From IMG/VR virus record IMGVR_UViG_3300036832_001686, positions 1 to 55,268 of that record: a stretch of DNA of 55,268 nucleotides; one strand, given 5' to 3'. Numbering within the stretch: the first letter of the stretch is position 1; each line of letters starts with the position of its first letter. The notes beneath the pieces are model-generated. The model was not told the origin of the DNA. It saw only the letters and a list, made by a program, of their open reading frames with translations, and searched no databases. The translations under genes were made by a program, and so were the position numbers. The stretch comes from a virus. Below are positions 40,460 to 48,727 of this stretch, one piece after another.

Positions 40460-41429
40460 AGAAGAAACTAACAAAGCAATTACTACCCGCCAATCGATCA
40501 GCTTTGGCGAGCGCGGACTACGGTTTCTAGATATGGATCAGATGTTCCGTTTTTCCAAAGCGGTGGCTGGGAGCCAGTTTTGTCCAAAAGGCTGGAGTGA
40601 GATCGACTGTTTTGTGGCGTTACAGAAAGGCGCCGAAACCGGGATGACGCCGATGCAATCGCTTGAATCGATCTATGTCGTTAATAACCGGGCAACGCTT
40701 TTCGGTGATGCGCCCAAAGCTTTAGTCGAGGCATCCGGCTTGATGACCGACTATAAACAGCAATACGAAGGGCAGGAAGGAACAGACGATTACCGTTGCG
40801 TGGTGACCTCGACCCGTAAAGGCCGGGAACCGATGACTGAAACCTATTCTGTGAGGGACGCGAAAACTGCCGAGCTTTGGAATAAACCGGGAGCGTGGAA
40901 ACTACACCCGCGCCGAATGCTGCTTTTCCGCGCCAGGGGATTTAATTTGCGCGACAATTTTGGCGATGTCCTCAAAGGTTTCCAGATCGGCGAGCTTGTC
41001 GACGAGGATGGGGTTGCCGGCTTCGAACACGCCAGAAATGCCAGTGCAAAGGTGGTTGAACCGCGCTTTGACTCCCAAGAAGAGCGCCCGGCAACTAAGG
41101 CACCGGAACAGAGCTCCGAGCTGCCGAAACGCCCGCGGGGGCGTCCACCCAAAAACCCGGAACCAACCGATTATGGGCCCAATGCAGTGCCAGAAATGAA
41201 GGCCACGCAACAGAGTTTTGCTACCGAGCCGACCGAATCCACTTTAGCCGCTGAGATAAAACGTCGCCTTGAAGTCGCCAATTTAGCGCCTGACAAATTT
41301 CTCGCTCTTATGCGGAGTTACGAATTTATCGGGCCGGAAGTGACCACTATCGAGCAATGTCGGCCGGATGATTTGAAACTGGCCCTTGGACACTGGACGG
41401 ACGTCCTAACTGAATTAGAGAAAGTATGA
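40452..41429 (+). CDS. RecT-like single-strand annealing protein
   Basis: 325 aa. Core pattern of the phage RecT-like family: FSKAVAGSQFCPKGWSEID, CFVALQKGAETGMTPMQSLE, SIYVVNNRATLFGDAPKALV, then a TETYSVRDAKTAELW segment and KLHPRRMLLFRARGFNLRDN. After about 215 there is a Pro/Arg linker containing an AT-hook-like KRPRGRPPKNP, and a small C-terminal helical domain. Works with the adjacent exonuclease in recombination or end processing. Confidence 0.75.
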   Translation: MSEEETNKAITTRQSISFGERGLRFLDMDQMFRFSKAVAGSQFCPKGWSEIDCFVALQKGAETGMTPMQSLESIYVVNNRATLFGDAPKALVEASGLMTDYKQQYEGQEGTDDYRCVVTSTRKGREPMTETYSVRDAKTAELWNKPGAWKLHPRRMLLFRARGFNLRDNFGDVLKGFQIGELVDEDGVAGFEHARNASAKVVEPRFDSQEERPATKAPEQSSELPKRPRGRPPKNPEPTDYGPNAVPEMKATQQSFATEPTESTLAAEIKRRLEVANLAPDKFLALMRSYEFIGPEVTTIEQCRPDDLKLALGHWTDVLTELEKV

Positions 41430-42577
41430 GCGACCCACGCAAAGGTTTGCCTAGCGCCTCGGCCATGTATCGACTGTCGGAATGTCCCGGCAGTTTGACC
41501 CTGACTAATTTATTGCGCGAGCGCGGCCAACTTTACCAGTTACGCGACCGCGCGGTAAGCTCAGGAAATAGAATCCACGCTTGGCTAGCTCAAGAAGCTT
41601 TAGCGAATGATCCGCTGGTAGCGCTAGACCAGGACGAAGAGCAGATAGCTAAAATGTGCGCCAGTTTGCGCGACGAACGCCGCGAGCAATGGCTCGCTCC
41701 TACCCTGGAACAAGAAGTCTTTGTAGAACAACGATTCTGGTATCGGTCCGGTTTTTTGCCGCGTTTTAGCGGTCAACCTGATTACCTGGTGATCGACCAA
41801 GACGCTAAGTGCGCTTGGGTAGCAGACTACAAAACCGGCCGGCGCGAAGCCCAAGAGGCGGCAGATAATTTGCAACTGCGCGCCGAGGTGGTGCTCCTAA
41901 AACATAACTTCCCGGAACTCGAGCAAATCAGCGCTAGTATTATCGAGCCATTAGTTAGCTGGGATAATGTCAGCGTGGTCTATGAAGGCGCCGATTTAGT
42001 GAGTGCTGAAGCTAACATTCTGGAAATTGTGGCTCGGACCGAGTTTGAACGCGAACACCGCGTGGCCGGCCCCTTTTGCGTTTATTGCCCGGCTAAAGCC
42101 CATTGTCGTGAAGCGTTCGCTTATGCCCAGAGTGTGCCAAGCGTGGCGCCGGAAAAAGCGATTGCCGAATTGCCCCGCGGCGTGAACGGCGTCCGCTTAT
42201 GGGAACGTGCCAAAGTCGCCAAAAAGCTCATCGAAACAATCGAGGAAGCGTACACCCAGATTTTGGAGACTGAACCGGAAGCCTTGCCTGGTTACATCTT
42301 GCCCAAAGAAGGACGCACCCGGCGCTTTGTGCCGTACCCGGCTAAGTTCAAAGCGGCCTTAGCCGATTATTTAACCGGCGAGGAAATCGACGGGTGCGCC
42401 AACTACCATTTGTCCAGAATCGAAGAACTCTTTGGCCTGAAAACAAAACTTAGCGGTAAAGAGTTACAGTCAACTTTTAAGGCCGTCGTTAACGATACGG
42501 TTTCGACGACTCGGGATGCGCCTTTTATCCGGGCGAAAACCAAACGGGAGCGAGAGGAGGCGCCGCAACTAAAATGA
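41426..42577 (+). CDS. PD-(D/E)XK exonuclease (RecB/AddB-type), RecT partner
   Basis: 383 aa. The nuclease signature is LPRFSGQPDYLVIDQDAKCA and WVADYKTGRREAQEAADNLQ (GxxD ... DyKtg ... q). CVYCPAKAHCREAF near 220 has three Cys in the Fe-S/metal pattern of such nucleases. N-terminal PSASAMYRLSECPGSLTLTN (S.l.....Cp.s) is typical of the family. Four-base overlaps on both sides. Confidence 0.8.
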   Translation: MSDPRKGLPSASAMYRLSECPGSLTLTNLLRERGQLYQLRDRAVSSGNRIHAWLAQEALANDPLVALDQDEEQIAKMCASLRDERREQWLAPTLEQEVFVEQRFWYRSGFLPRFSGQPDYLVIDQDAKCAWVADYKTGRREAQEAADNLQLRAEVVLLKHNFPELEQISASIIEPLVSWDNVSVVYEGADLVSAEANILEIVARTEFEREHRVAGPFCVYCPAKAHCREAFAYAQSVPSVAPEKAIAELPRGVNGVRLWERAKVAKKLIETIEEAYTQILETEPEALPGYILPKEGRTRRFVPYPAKFKAALADYLTGEEIDGCANYHLSRIEELFGLKTKLSGKELQSTFKAVVNDTVSTTRDAPFIRAKTKREREEAPQLK

Positions 42578-43392
42578 GCGACCTACATATAATTTCTTTA
42601 GGGGCTGGGGTGCAGAGTTCCACTATGGCGCTTATGGCTGCCGCTGGAGAAATTACTCCCATGCCGCAGGCTGCGATATTCGCCGATACTGGCGCTGAGC
42701 CTGGGAGCGTCTACCGGTGGTTAGACTGGCTTGAAAAACAACTTCCGTTTCCAGTTCACCGAGTCATGCAAGGCGAAGGGCTCGCAAAAGATGCGCTACG
42801 AATTAGGCAGAGGAAAGATGGCAAAGGGTCTTGGGTTCCGAGCGGTATTCCTCACTTCTCAGAGAATAGCGATGGAACATTCGGTCAGGGCCCGCGGCAA
42901 TGTACGCAGGATTTTAAACTCGCTCCCTTAATGCGTGAGGCTAAAAAGTTGATGAAGGAAAATGGTGCTAATCACCTCATCCAATGGATCGGGATTTCAC
43001 TGGATGAGGCGCACCGGATGAAACCGAGCCGGGTTAATTACGCCACGTCGATTTGGCCGTTAATAAAGCTGCGCATGAAGCGCTGGGATTGCTTGCGTTG
43101 GATGCAGAAGCATGGCTTTCCTAAGCCGCCTAGGAGTGCCTGCGTCTTCTGTCCCTATCATTCCGACACAGAATGGAAAAGGCTTAAGATTGAAGAACCT
43201 GAGGAATTCGCGAAAGCAGTAGATTTTGAGCGTGCTTACCAAGACGCAAAGCGCCTCACGTTCGGAAAAGGTTTTACTCCCTTCCTTCACGCGTCTCGAA
43301 CGCCCCTAGATCAAGTCGACTTTTCAACCGACGAAGACCACGGCCAGCAAATCATGTTCGGCAACGAATGCGAAGGGATATGCGGCGTATGA
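42574..43392 (+). CDS. PAPS reductase-like adenine nucleotide alpha-hydrolase fold protein
   Basis: 272 aa. PP-loop SLGAGVQSSTMALMAAAGEI, then AIFADTGAEPGSVYRWLDWL, the PAPS reductase-like fold of many phages. Cys pairs RSACVFCPYHSDTEW suggest an Fe-S or zinc site. Comparable proteins have been linked to DNA modification and defence evasion or sulfur chemistry, but their reaction is mostly unproven. Confidence 0.75.
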   Translation: MSDLHIISLGAGVQSSTMALMAAAGEITPMPQAAIFADTGAEPGSVYRWLDWLEKQLPFPVHRVMQGEGLAKDALRIRQRKDGKGSWVPSGIPHFSENSDGTFGQGPRQCTQDFKLAPLMREAKKLMKENGANHLIQWIGISLDEAHRMKPSRVNYATSIWPLIKLRMKRWDCLRWMQKHGFPKPPRSACVFCPYHSDTEWKRLKIEEPEEFAKAVDFERAYQDAKRLTFGKGFTPFLHASRTPLDQVDFSTDEDHGQQIMFGNECEGICGV

Positions 43393-43460
43393 TCTGGTTT
43401 TTACTGATCTGGATCGGGCTCACGCTCTTAATGCTGCGATTCTTGCAATTCACCAAATGA
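43389..43460 (+). CDS. 23-aa single-helix membrane micro-protein
   Basis: ATG inside the end of the PAPS-like gene (overlap of four) and TGA overlapping the parB-like ATG (ATGA). Product MIWFLLIWIGLTLLMLRFLQ plus FTK, a single hydrophobic helix with a basic end. Same layout as the 25-aa peptide at 39997. Confidence 0.5.
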   Translation: MIWFLLIWIGLTLLMLRFLQFTK

Positions 43461-44018
43461 AAATTCATCCGGTAGCAGACCTCTTTCCTATGATGTCGGA
43501 TGACGAACTCACCGAGCTCGCCACCGACATTAAAGCTAATGGGCAAATCCATCCCATTATTATCGATAACGATATTATTATTGATGGTCGGAACCGGCTC
43601 GAGGCTTGCAATCGGGCTGGAATACAACCGACTTTTGCCGAGCTGAACGGCCAAGATCCGGTCGCGTTTATTCTCTCAGCCAATATTGCAAGGCGCCATC
43701 TTTCCAAGGGCCAACAAGCCATGGCGGTAGCGAAAGCGTTATTACTAAGTAATAAAACGCAAACTCAGGCGGCAAAACAGACGCAAGTAAGTCAAACCCG
43801 GATCGCACAAGCTTCGATCGTTCTGCAATACGCACCCGATCTAGCCGATGGCGTACTATCGGGCGCGCTCGCGCTCAACGTCGCCTATGAACAGGCGCAA
43901 AAACGTAAAGATCAAAGCAGCTCAACCGATGAAGCGTTAAAACGGTTGCACAAAGAATCGCCGGAATTAGCCGATCTGGTTGTGGAGGAACGGATGAGCT
44001 TAGGCGAAGCCGAGGCGG
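43457..44018 (+). CDS. ParB/Srx-like domain protein, N-terminal part
   Basis: ParB-like N terminus: KIHPVADLFPMMSDDELTEL, IHPIIIDNDIIIDGRNRLEA (the box II-like DGrnR), then ILSANIARRHLSKGQQAMAV and an HTH (KTQTQAAKQTQVSQTRIAQA). Continues at base 1 to the stop at 375 (269 aa total). In this linear reading the frame runs past 44018 into unrelated sequence and ends at 44110, which is an artefact of the junction. Confidence 0.85.
43892..44018. repeat. 127-bp exact direct repeat, copy 2 / junction
   Basis: Identical to 1-127. Bases from 44019 depart abruptly to a leftward gene that lacks its natural end. Marks the boundary between the phage circle and the second element. Confidence 0.85.
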
Positions 44019-44255
44019 GATGCCCGCCCCGCCGAGTCCTTTTTCGGTCAGCACTAAATGCCGATCGAGAAAGAGTTCTCGCAGTGCCATACGGAAGAAT
44101 GAGAAATTAGTTTCATCCTTGCCGTAAGGCCCGGCTAATTGCTGTAGATCTTTCATTTTATAGAAAGCGCCATGACTAATCGGACCGAGCTCTTTCTCAA
44201 TCCGGTCCATGATTTGCAGCATGAACTCGTTTCGAGTTAGCAGTTCCTCGCTCAT
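44019..44255 (-). pseudogene. C-terminally cut gene of the second element
   Basis: About 79 residues from the ATG at 44255: MSEELLTRNEFMLQIMDRIE and FFRMALRELFLDRHLVLTEK, helical, no family recognised. The frame reads across 44019 into antisense parB, so the true end is missing. Coupled by ATGA to the upstream gene. Confidence 0.6.
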
Positions 44256-44866
44256 GGTAAGACCTCCACTTCAAAACGCCCGTAGCGCGGCCGCCAATCG
44301 CATAGTCCGATATAAAACCCAGCATCGATAGCCGATTTAAGTAGAGCGTCCCCGTTCACCACGTTCGCATCGAATTTCAGTAAAAACTCGAGCACCCACG
44401 GAACGGGGAAAATTGGTCGGGTCCGCACAATTCGGCTTTGATTAACCCGAACTAACTTCGTGAAAACGAAGTTGCTGTTACCATCTGCCCACATTTTTTC
44501 CTTGGTCCGCGGGCCTTGGTAATCGAGCCGGATCACGCCCGCGTCACCGGTTTTACCATCACCCTCCACAAAAACGGCCAATCCGACCTCTTTTCCATAT
44601 TTGGACTTTTTAGCCCCGGCGGTGATGGTAGCTAATATATTATCGGTTGGGACCACTGGCCCAAATTTTTCATCCCAATATAAACTTCCTTGCCACTCCG
44701 CCTTAGCTAAATCGACCAAATCTTCATCGGTCTTTTTTCTTTTGGAGCTCAGCGCCTTGATGCGCCTAGCTGCTGGGTTCAGTGGATTAGCTAAAGTACC
44801 TTGGTGATGGATTAGATCACTGACTCCGGTAAACCGGAGCCGCATCGTTTCTAAACTAGATTTCAT
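44252..44866 (-). CDS. conserved mobile-element protein ending in WRPRYGRFEVE
   Basis: 204 aa. LRFTGVSDLIHHQGTLANPL, LYWDEKFGPVVPTDNILATI, TAGAKKSKYGKEVGLAVFVE, RIVRTRPIFPVPWVLEFLLK and the terminal GLCDWRPRYGRFEVEVLP form a pattern I associate with a conserved phage early protein of unknown function. Last complete gene of the leftward operon. The strong C-terminal motif implies an ordered core, and a nucleic-acid-binding role would be inference. Confidence 0.6.
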   Translation of the reverse strand: MKSSLETMRLRFTGVSDLIHHQGTLANPLNPAARRIKALSSKRKKTDEDLVDLAKAEWQGSLYWDEKFGPVVPTDNILATITAGAKKSKYGKEVGLAVFVEGDGKTGDAGVIRLDYQGPRTKEKMWADGNSNFVFTKLVRVNQSRIVRTRPIFPVPWVLEFLLKFDANVVNGDALLKSAIDAGFYIGLCDWRPRYGRFEVEVLP

Positions 44867-44869
44867 TTT

Positions 44870-44891
44870 CTATCTTTCTTTCTTTCTTTCT
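44870..44891. repeat. TTTC tetranucleotide tract
   Basis: A run of CTTT units just upstream of the 44866 start (minus strand AAAG), purine-rich on the transcript, so it could work as a ribosome site. Confidence 0.45.
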
Positions 44892-44914
44892 GTTCGAGCC
44901 TCACGAGCTCGCTA

Positions 44915-45040
44915 CTGCCGACTAACAATTCTGTTAGCCGGCAGTGTGCGAACTAAATCGCCCATGCCTTGCCTTGCCGCGCCGTGCCTGGCCCTGCCTC
45001 GCCTTGCCTCGCCGCGCCTTGCCCTACCAAGCCGCGCCAA
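44915..45040. repeat. hairpin plus GCCNN array, module 1
   Basis: Inverted repeat CTGCCGACTAACA (44915-44927) with TGTTAGCCGGCAG (44932-44944), one mismatch, then a short spacer ending CGCCCAT, and 16 pentamers (44961-45040) of form GCCNN with the last two bases variable; one unit begins C and one begins A. It ends GCCAA-AATCC. The minus-strand frame over it (Gly/Ala/Arg-rich) is a by-product of the repeat. Confidence 0.7.
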
Positions 45041-45071
45041 AATCCTAGAGTCTGCTTTCAGCAGCTCGCTA

Positions 45072-45204
45072 CTACCGTTAGCAGTTGCCAACGGCAGTAT
45101 GCGAACCGTTATGGTTTCGCCCATGCCTTGCCCCGCCAGGCCTCGCCTCGCCCTGCCGTGCCAAGCCTCGCCGCGCCCTGCCAAACCCGGCCTCGCCAGG
45201 CCAA
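45072..45204. repeat. hairpin plus GCCNN array, module 2
   Basis: Same design: CTACCGTTAGCA (45072-45083) with TGCCAACGGCAG (45086-45097), two mismatches; a spacer ending CGCCCAT; 17 pentamers (45120-45204); same GCCAA-AATCC end. Stem sequences differ from module 1 while pairing is kept, and in both arrays one unit near the right end begins with A. Confidence 0.7.
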
Positions 45205-45263
45205 AATCCAAATTTTTAACTGACCTTTTTTCGTAAGCTTTTTTTAGGTCCGTGCGTTATTTA

Positions 45264-45473
45264 TTAGGGATCAAGCTCATTGGCTGTTAGCTCTGCCAAG
45301 CGGTCGATCAACTCTAAGGCCCCGGCCAAAGTCTCGAGATCCAAGCTCGAATCGAAGAACACCCGGTCGCGGCACCCGGCAACAAACGCGCGGCCAGTGA
45401 GTCCCCTGGCTTTGGCGCGCTCGATTCCCGCCTCGAGCAGCGCGACTAATTCGTTTTGTTTGGGAGTCATCAT
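45264..45473 (-). CDS. small helical protein, second element early operon
   Basis: 69 aa. Entirely helical (NELVALLEAGIERAKARGLT, LAGALELIDRLAELTANELD). No family. Follows the 78-aa gene by 20 bases on the minus strand. Confidence 0.5.
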   Translation of the reverse strand: MMTPKQNELVALLEAGIERAKARGLTGRAFVAGCRDRVFFDSSLDLETLAGALELIDRLAELTANELDP

Positions 45474-45493
45474 GTTAGTTACTGCTTAGTTTT

Positions 45494-45730
45494 TTAATTG
45501 CTCTCGAACCGATCAGCTTCGAGCCCGCGCTGACCAACCTGGAGGAACTCCACCAGCTCGGAGACATCGCCTTTGGTGCTCACGAAATAGTCGAAAATCA
45601 TGTAACCAATCTTTTTTTCGACCGTGTCCCACTCTTCGCTTCCCAGCCAATCTAGGGCCAGAGCTTCGAAGGCCTGCCGTTGTTTCAACCGGGCTTCTTC
45701 TATAGGGTCCATATTCTTAGGAGTCTGCAT
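45494..45730 (-). CDS. small acidic protein, second element early operon
   Basis: 78 aa. EEARLKQRQAFEALALDWLG and EKKIGYMIFDYFVSTKGDVS, acidic and helical. No family recognised. Confidence 0.5.
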   Translation of the reverse strand: MQTPKNMDPIEEARLKQRQAFEALALDWLGSEEWDTVEKKIGYMIFDYFVSTKGDVSELVEFLQVGQRGLEADRFESN

Positions 45731-45857
45731 TGATAGCTAGTCGGCTATTTTGGTTAGTTGCGGGCGGCCCGGCCAAATGCAGAAATGCGCGTCCGTCCGC
45801 TGCGCAGGTTTTTCCGACAAGCATGGTCACTCTGCGCTTGACCGTGTCCGCCTACTC

Positions 45858-46184
45858 TCACTTCCCGCCGGCGGCTGGCGGGTAAGCTTTTACTTTCGCC
45901 AGTTTATCTAAAATTCGATCCAGCGTAGCTTCCAGCTCTTCCAGGTCGGTCCCATCGAGAACGATAGACACCAGTTTATCGACGATGTTAGTTGTCTGGT
46001 TCTCTAATGCTTCCAGATCACTGGGGGTGTTTTCCTCAATGTATTTTAGGTTCCCGGTGATATTATTTGTCTGTTCGTTTAATGCTTCCAGATCACCAGG
46101 AGTATTTTCTTCGATGTACCGCAGGCCAACGGCGATATTACCTGTCTGTTTGTTTAGTTCGTCGAGATGCTGCCGCTCATTCAT
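45858..46184 (-). CDS. coiled-coil protein with three 25-aa repeats
   Basis: 108 aa. LNKQTGNIAVGLRYIEENTP-GDLEA, LNEQTNNITGNLKYIEENTP-SDLEA and a degenerate third unit. Heptad-like hydrophobic spacing suggests a rigid helical bundle. Overlaps the next upstream gene by eight bases. Unknown function. Confidence 0.6.
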   Translation of the reverse strand: MNERQHLDELNKQTGNIAVGLRYIEENTPGDLEALNEQTNNITGNLKYIEENTPSDLEALENQTTNIVDKLVSIVLDGTDLEELEATLDRILDKLAKVKAYPPAAGGK

Positions 46185-46554
46185 TTGTACTCTCCGCCGT
46201 TATGCGAAGTTCCCGCCGAGGGGCATCATCGACGATCCCAACAAATTCGCAGTGAGTGTCACGCAGACAATCCTGCCCGTTGTCGCCACCCTCAAAAATA
46301 ATTGCCCAAACCTCTGAAAATCCGTGTTCGAGCTGACATCGCCGGATTTGGTCTGGACTCCACGAATGCGGGACCGTGATGTCGATATCCAACTTGCACC
46401 GGAAACGCGCGACCTTGGTTACGACGACGCAATCGCGAGCGTGCGGAGTACCCACTAACTGCTCGCAATAAAAACACGCATCCGACGGTCCGGCTGGCCG
46501 GATACCGTCGTCTTGTGGATCCACTAAAGGCCAATTCGAATCGCCTGTGCTCAT
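46177..46554 (-). CDS. Cys/His-rich small protein, possibly metal-binding
   Basis: 125 aa. SDACFYCEQLVGTPHARDC holds C-x2-C and H-x3-C, a zinc-knuckle-like set; the rest is beta-rich (DIDITVPHSWSPDQIRRCQL). Four-base overlap with the gene upstream. Confidence 0.5.
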   Translation of the reverse strand: MSTGDSNWPLVDPQDDGIRPAGPSDACFYCEQLVGTPHARDCVVVTKVARFRCKLDIDITVPHSWSPDQIRRCQLEHGFSEVWAIIFEGGDNGQDCLRDTHCEFVGIVDDAPRRELRITAESTNE

Positions 46555-46796
46555 TGCGCTTTGGCCAGTTGAGCCCTCTGAAACCGAGCACCCCCAGGCA
46601 GGAACGAATGGATAAAATCGTCGAGCGACTTTTTGTTAATCAACCGAACGCCTTTGCGTTTCCCGGGCTTAACAATATGGACGCTCAAGACCTCTTCGGT
46701 CATGCATTGCCGATAGATCTCCGAAATGGATAGCCCGGTCCTGGCGCTCGCGTCTTGGAGCTTCTCCCAGTCGGGTTCGACGAATTTTCTGCTCAT
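46551..46796 (-). CDS. excisionase-like HTH protein of the second element
   Basis: 81 aa from the ATG at 46796; an earlier start at 46814 adds six residues. RTGLSISEIYRQCMTEEVLS and KPGKRKGVRLINKKSLDDFI are the helix-turn-helix plus wing of AlpA/excisionase-like proteins. Fits control of the integrase at 47490. Confidence 0.55.
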   Translation of the reverse strand: MSRKFVEPDWEKLQDASARTGLSISEIYRQCMTEEVLSVHIVKPGKRKGVRLINKKSLDDFIHSFLPGGARFQRAQLAKAQ

Positions 46797-46914
46797 GAAC
46801 AATATTGAGCACAAATTCGCAATCCGAAATAGTCGGCCTCAGAAAGATTTTTTAAGAGCACCTATTTCGCCTGAAATTGGTGGCCTTGAAGAAAAAGCTA
46901 GAGGCCCACTATTT

Positions 46915-47475
46915 TTAACGCTTGGTCGGTCTGCCAGCTCGAGCCGGCTTAAGCGCGCCTAAGCCCGCTTTTCGAAGAATTCGGGTCCAAGCGTGTTTTT
47001 TCGGAACAGCTTTTCCGGCCGCTTTTAAAATCTCTTCGGCTCTGGCTCTCACTTCGCGTTTGGTCGGCCAGTCATTCTTAGATTCACCGATAAAGAGAGC
47101 GTCAAAGACTTGAAGCGCCGCCCGGATCCCGTGCATTTCCGGTTCGGGCCAACTATCGTAATCCATGACTTTGAGAAGATTTTCAAAGTAAGCGCGGTCA
47201 CCGTCGAAAGCGGCTTTTAGAAGCCGGGCCTTGAATTTTTCGATATCTGCGGCGCCGCTTTCCAAAACCTGGCGATAGAATGGGGAATCGGCAGAGAACT
47301 TTTCGAGTAACCCAGGATATCCTTTTTCATAGTCGCGCCAATCTTCGAGCTGTTCCCAAATATCGGCAGGACTGTCCAGCGGCTGCTCAAAGTTAAGATT
47401 GTCGATATTGTACTTTTGGTACGCATCGAGATAGCCAGGCGGATATTCTATCTTCTTGTACTTTTCGTCTTCCAT
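46915..47475 (-). CDS. 186-aa protein downstream of the second integrase
   Basis: Helical, acidic N terminus (DAYQKYNIDNLNFEQPLDSP) and a basic C terminus (AWTRILRKAGLGALKPARAG) that could bind DNA. KREVRARAEEILKAAGKAVP is predicted as a separate helix. Not recognised. Begins 14 bases after the integrase stop. Confidence 0.55.
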   Translation of the reverse strand: MEDEKYKKIEYPPGYLDAYQKYNIDNLNFEQPLDSPADIWEQLEDWRDYEKGYPGLLEKFSADSPFYRQVLESGAADIEKFKARLLKAAFDGDRAYFENLLKVMDYDSWPEPEMHGIRAALQVFDALFIGESKNDWPTKREVRARAEEILKAAGKAVPKKHAWTRILRKAGLGALKPARAGRPTKR

Positions 47476-47489
47476 GGAACCGCGAACCC

Positions 47490-48674
47490 CTATTGGGCTT
47501 TGGGCAACCGCGGGATGAGTTGAGTGGCGGCTTTGATTGCGTCCAGATCCTCGTGGATATAGCGGTCGACTACGCCCCCGGCGGCGTGATTGGTGACCCG
47601 GCGGGTGATCTCCCGAAGGGCCGCCCCGTTGAATACATTGCTGGCCGCGGTGTGCCGGAAACTGTGAAACGAGAGCGCCCTGACCGAACGGCCTTTGCCT
47701 GCGTTGCCTTGACGCAAGAACCGCTTTTCAATACCCGCCTTGTCGAGTAACGCAACGAACGTATTCGAAAGCCCGTGCTCGCCATTCAACGCCTTGTCGG
47801 CCAACGTGGGGAATACCGGTGCGTCAGCGGCCTCCTCGGGTGTGGGCCGAACCGCTAGCCAATCAAGAAAGTCAGAGTGCAACCCAAGCACCGCCTGGGC
47901 CTTGGTCTTGCGCTCACGAAAAACGACGATCCCGTTCGCAACATCGAGGTTCGACCATTTAAGGCTCTTGCAATCACCGAGTCGGGCCCCGGTCCCGTAC
48001 GCGAACAGGATCACCCCTTGCCAATCAGAATCAGCGACCGCGAGCAGAGCGGCGATTTGGTCGCCCGTAAAGGTCTCTTTACTGAGCGACTCGCTCCTTT
48101 CGGGCGCGGTCGCCATGACCGGGTTGAAGCGGATCTTGCCGACCTTGCGGGCCTTCTCGAATGGGGCTGACAAATATTTGCGGATCAGCTTATTGATCGT
48201 CGCCGGGGATCGGCCCTCTTTGCGTAGGAGCCGGATAAATCCTTCAATATCGGCTGTGGTAATGGAATCCAGACGCCGGGTTTGGGCGCCACGTCCGCCC
48301 AGGTAGGCTAAAAATTCCTCAACAGCCTGGGCATAGGCTTTATAGGTTGAAACTTCAATCTGGCCCTCTTTAGAGCCGAGCCATTCACCCAACCAGCTTC
48401 CGACACTAACGAAGTCGATTCCTGAGGAGCCGATCCGTTCGAGGGTTTCATTTAAGATTTCTAAGACCCGGGATTGGGAAAGCCGCCCCTCTGCTGCCGC
48501 ATCTTCGGCACTCTGCCAGGCCTCGGCGATAACCTTCGCCTTGGGCTTATCCCGGGTCTTAGTCGAACGCCAGACCCGGCGTCCGTCGCCGAGAGTGAGA
48601 ACTGCGTACCAGGTGCCTTTGGGGGATCGAGTGTTGCGGTGAACCGAAGCCATAGACTCACTAACACGATTCAC
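47490..48674 (-). CDS. tyrosine integrase of the second element
   Basis: 394 aa; M8 at 48653 (MASVHRNTRSPKGTWYAVLT) is the likelier start. SAM-like N-terminal domain with LGEWLGSKEGQIEVSTYKAY. Catalytic Arg in FAYGTGARLGDCKSLKWSNL (about 220), HxxR in LSFHSFRHTAASNVF (about 345), and NHAAGGVVDRYIHEDL with His and the nucleophilic Tyr. Its own tRNA-derived attachment fragment lies at 48758, just outside the start codon. Clearly different from the first phage's integrase. Confidence 0.88.
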   Translation of the reverse strand: MNRVSESMASVHRNTRSPKGTWYAVLTLGDGRRVWRSTKTRDKPKAKVIAEAWQSAEDAAAEGRLSQSRVLEILNETLERIGSSGIDFVSVGSWLGEWLGSKEGQIEVSTYKAYAQAVEEFLAYLGGRGAQTRRLDSITTADIEGFIRLLRKEGRSPATINKLIRKYLSAPFEKARKVGKIRFNPVMATAPERSESLSKETFTGDQIAALLAVADSDWQGVILFAYGTGARLGDCKSLKWSNLDVANGIVVFRERKTKAQAVLGLHSDFLDWLAVRPTPEEAADAPVFPTLADKALNGEHGLSNTFVALLDKAGIEKRFLRQGNAGKGRSVRALSFHSFRHTAASNVFNGAALREITRRVTNHAAGGVVDRYIHEDLDAIKAATQLIPRLPKAQ

Positions 48675-48727
48675 TACCGAGCAACTTAATTCCAGAACAT
48701 TCTAGAACATTCTTCTCTCTCGGAATC

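Noticed and set aside
44870-45210. CRISPR array
   Set aside because: Unit is 5 bp with no spacers; no cas genes in the window.
44912-45211. Leftward 99-codon ORF, Gly/Ala/Arg-rich, over the GCCNN arrays
   Set aside because: Its sequence is produced by the pentanucleotide repeat (period 5, so the codon pattern shifts every unit); TTG start, and it runs through both hairpins. The DNA-level signal explains it.
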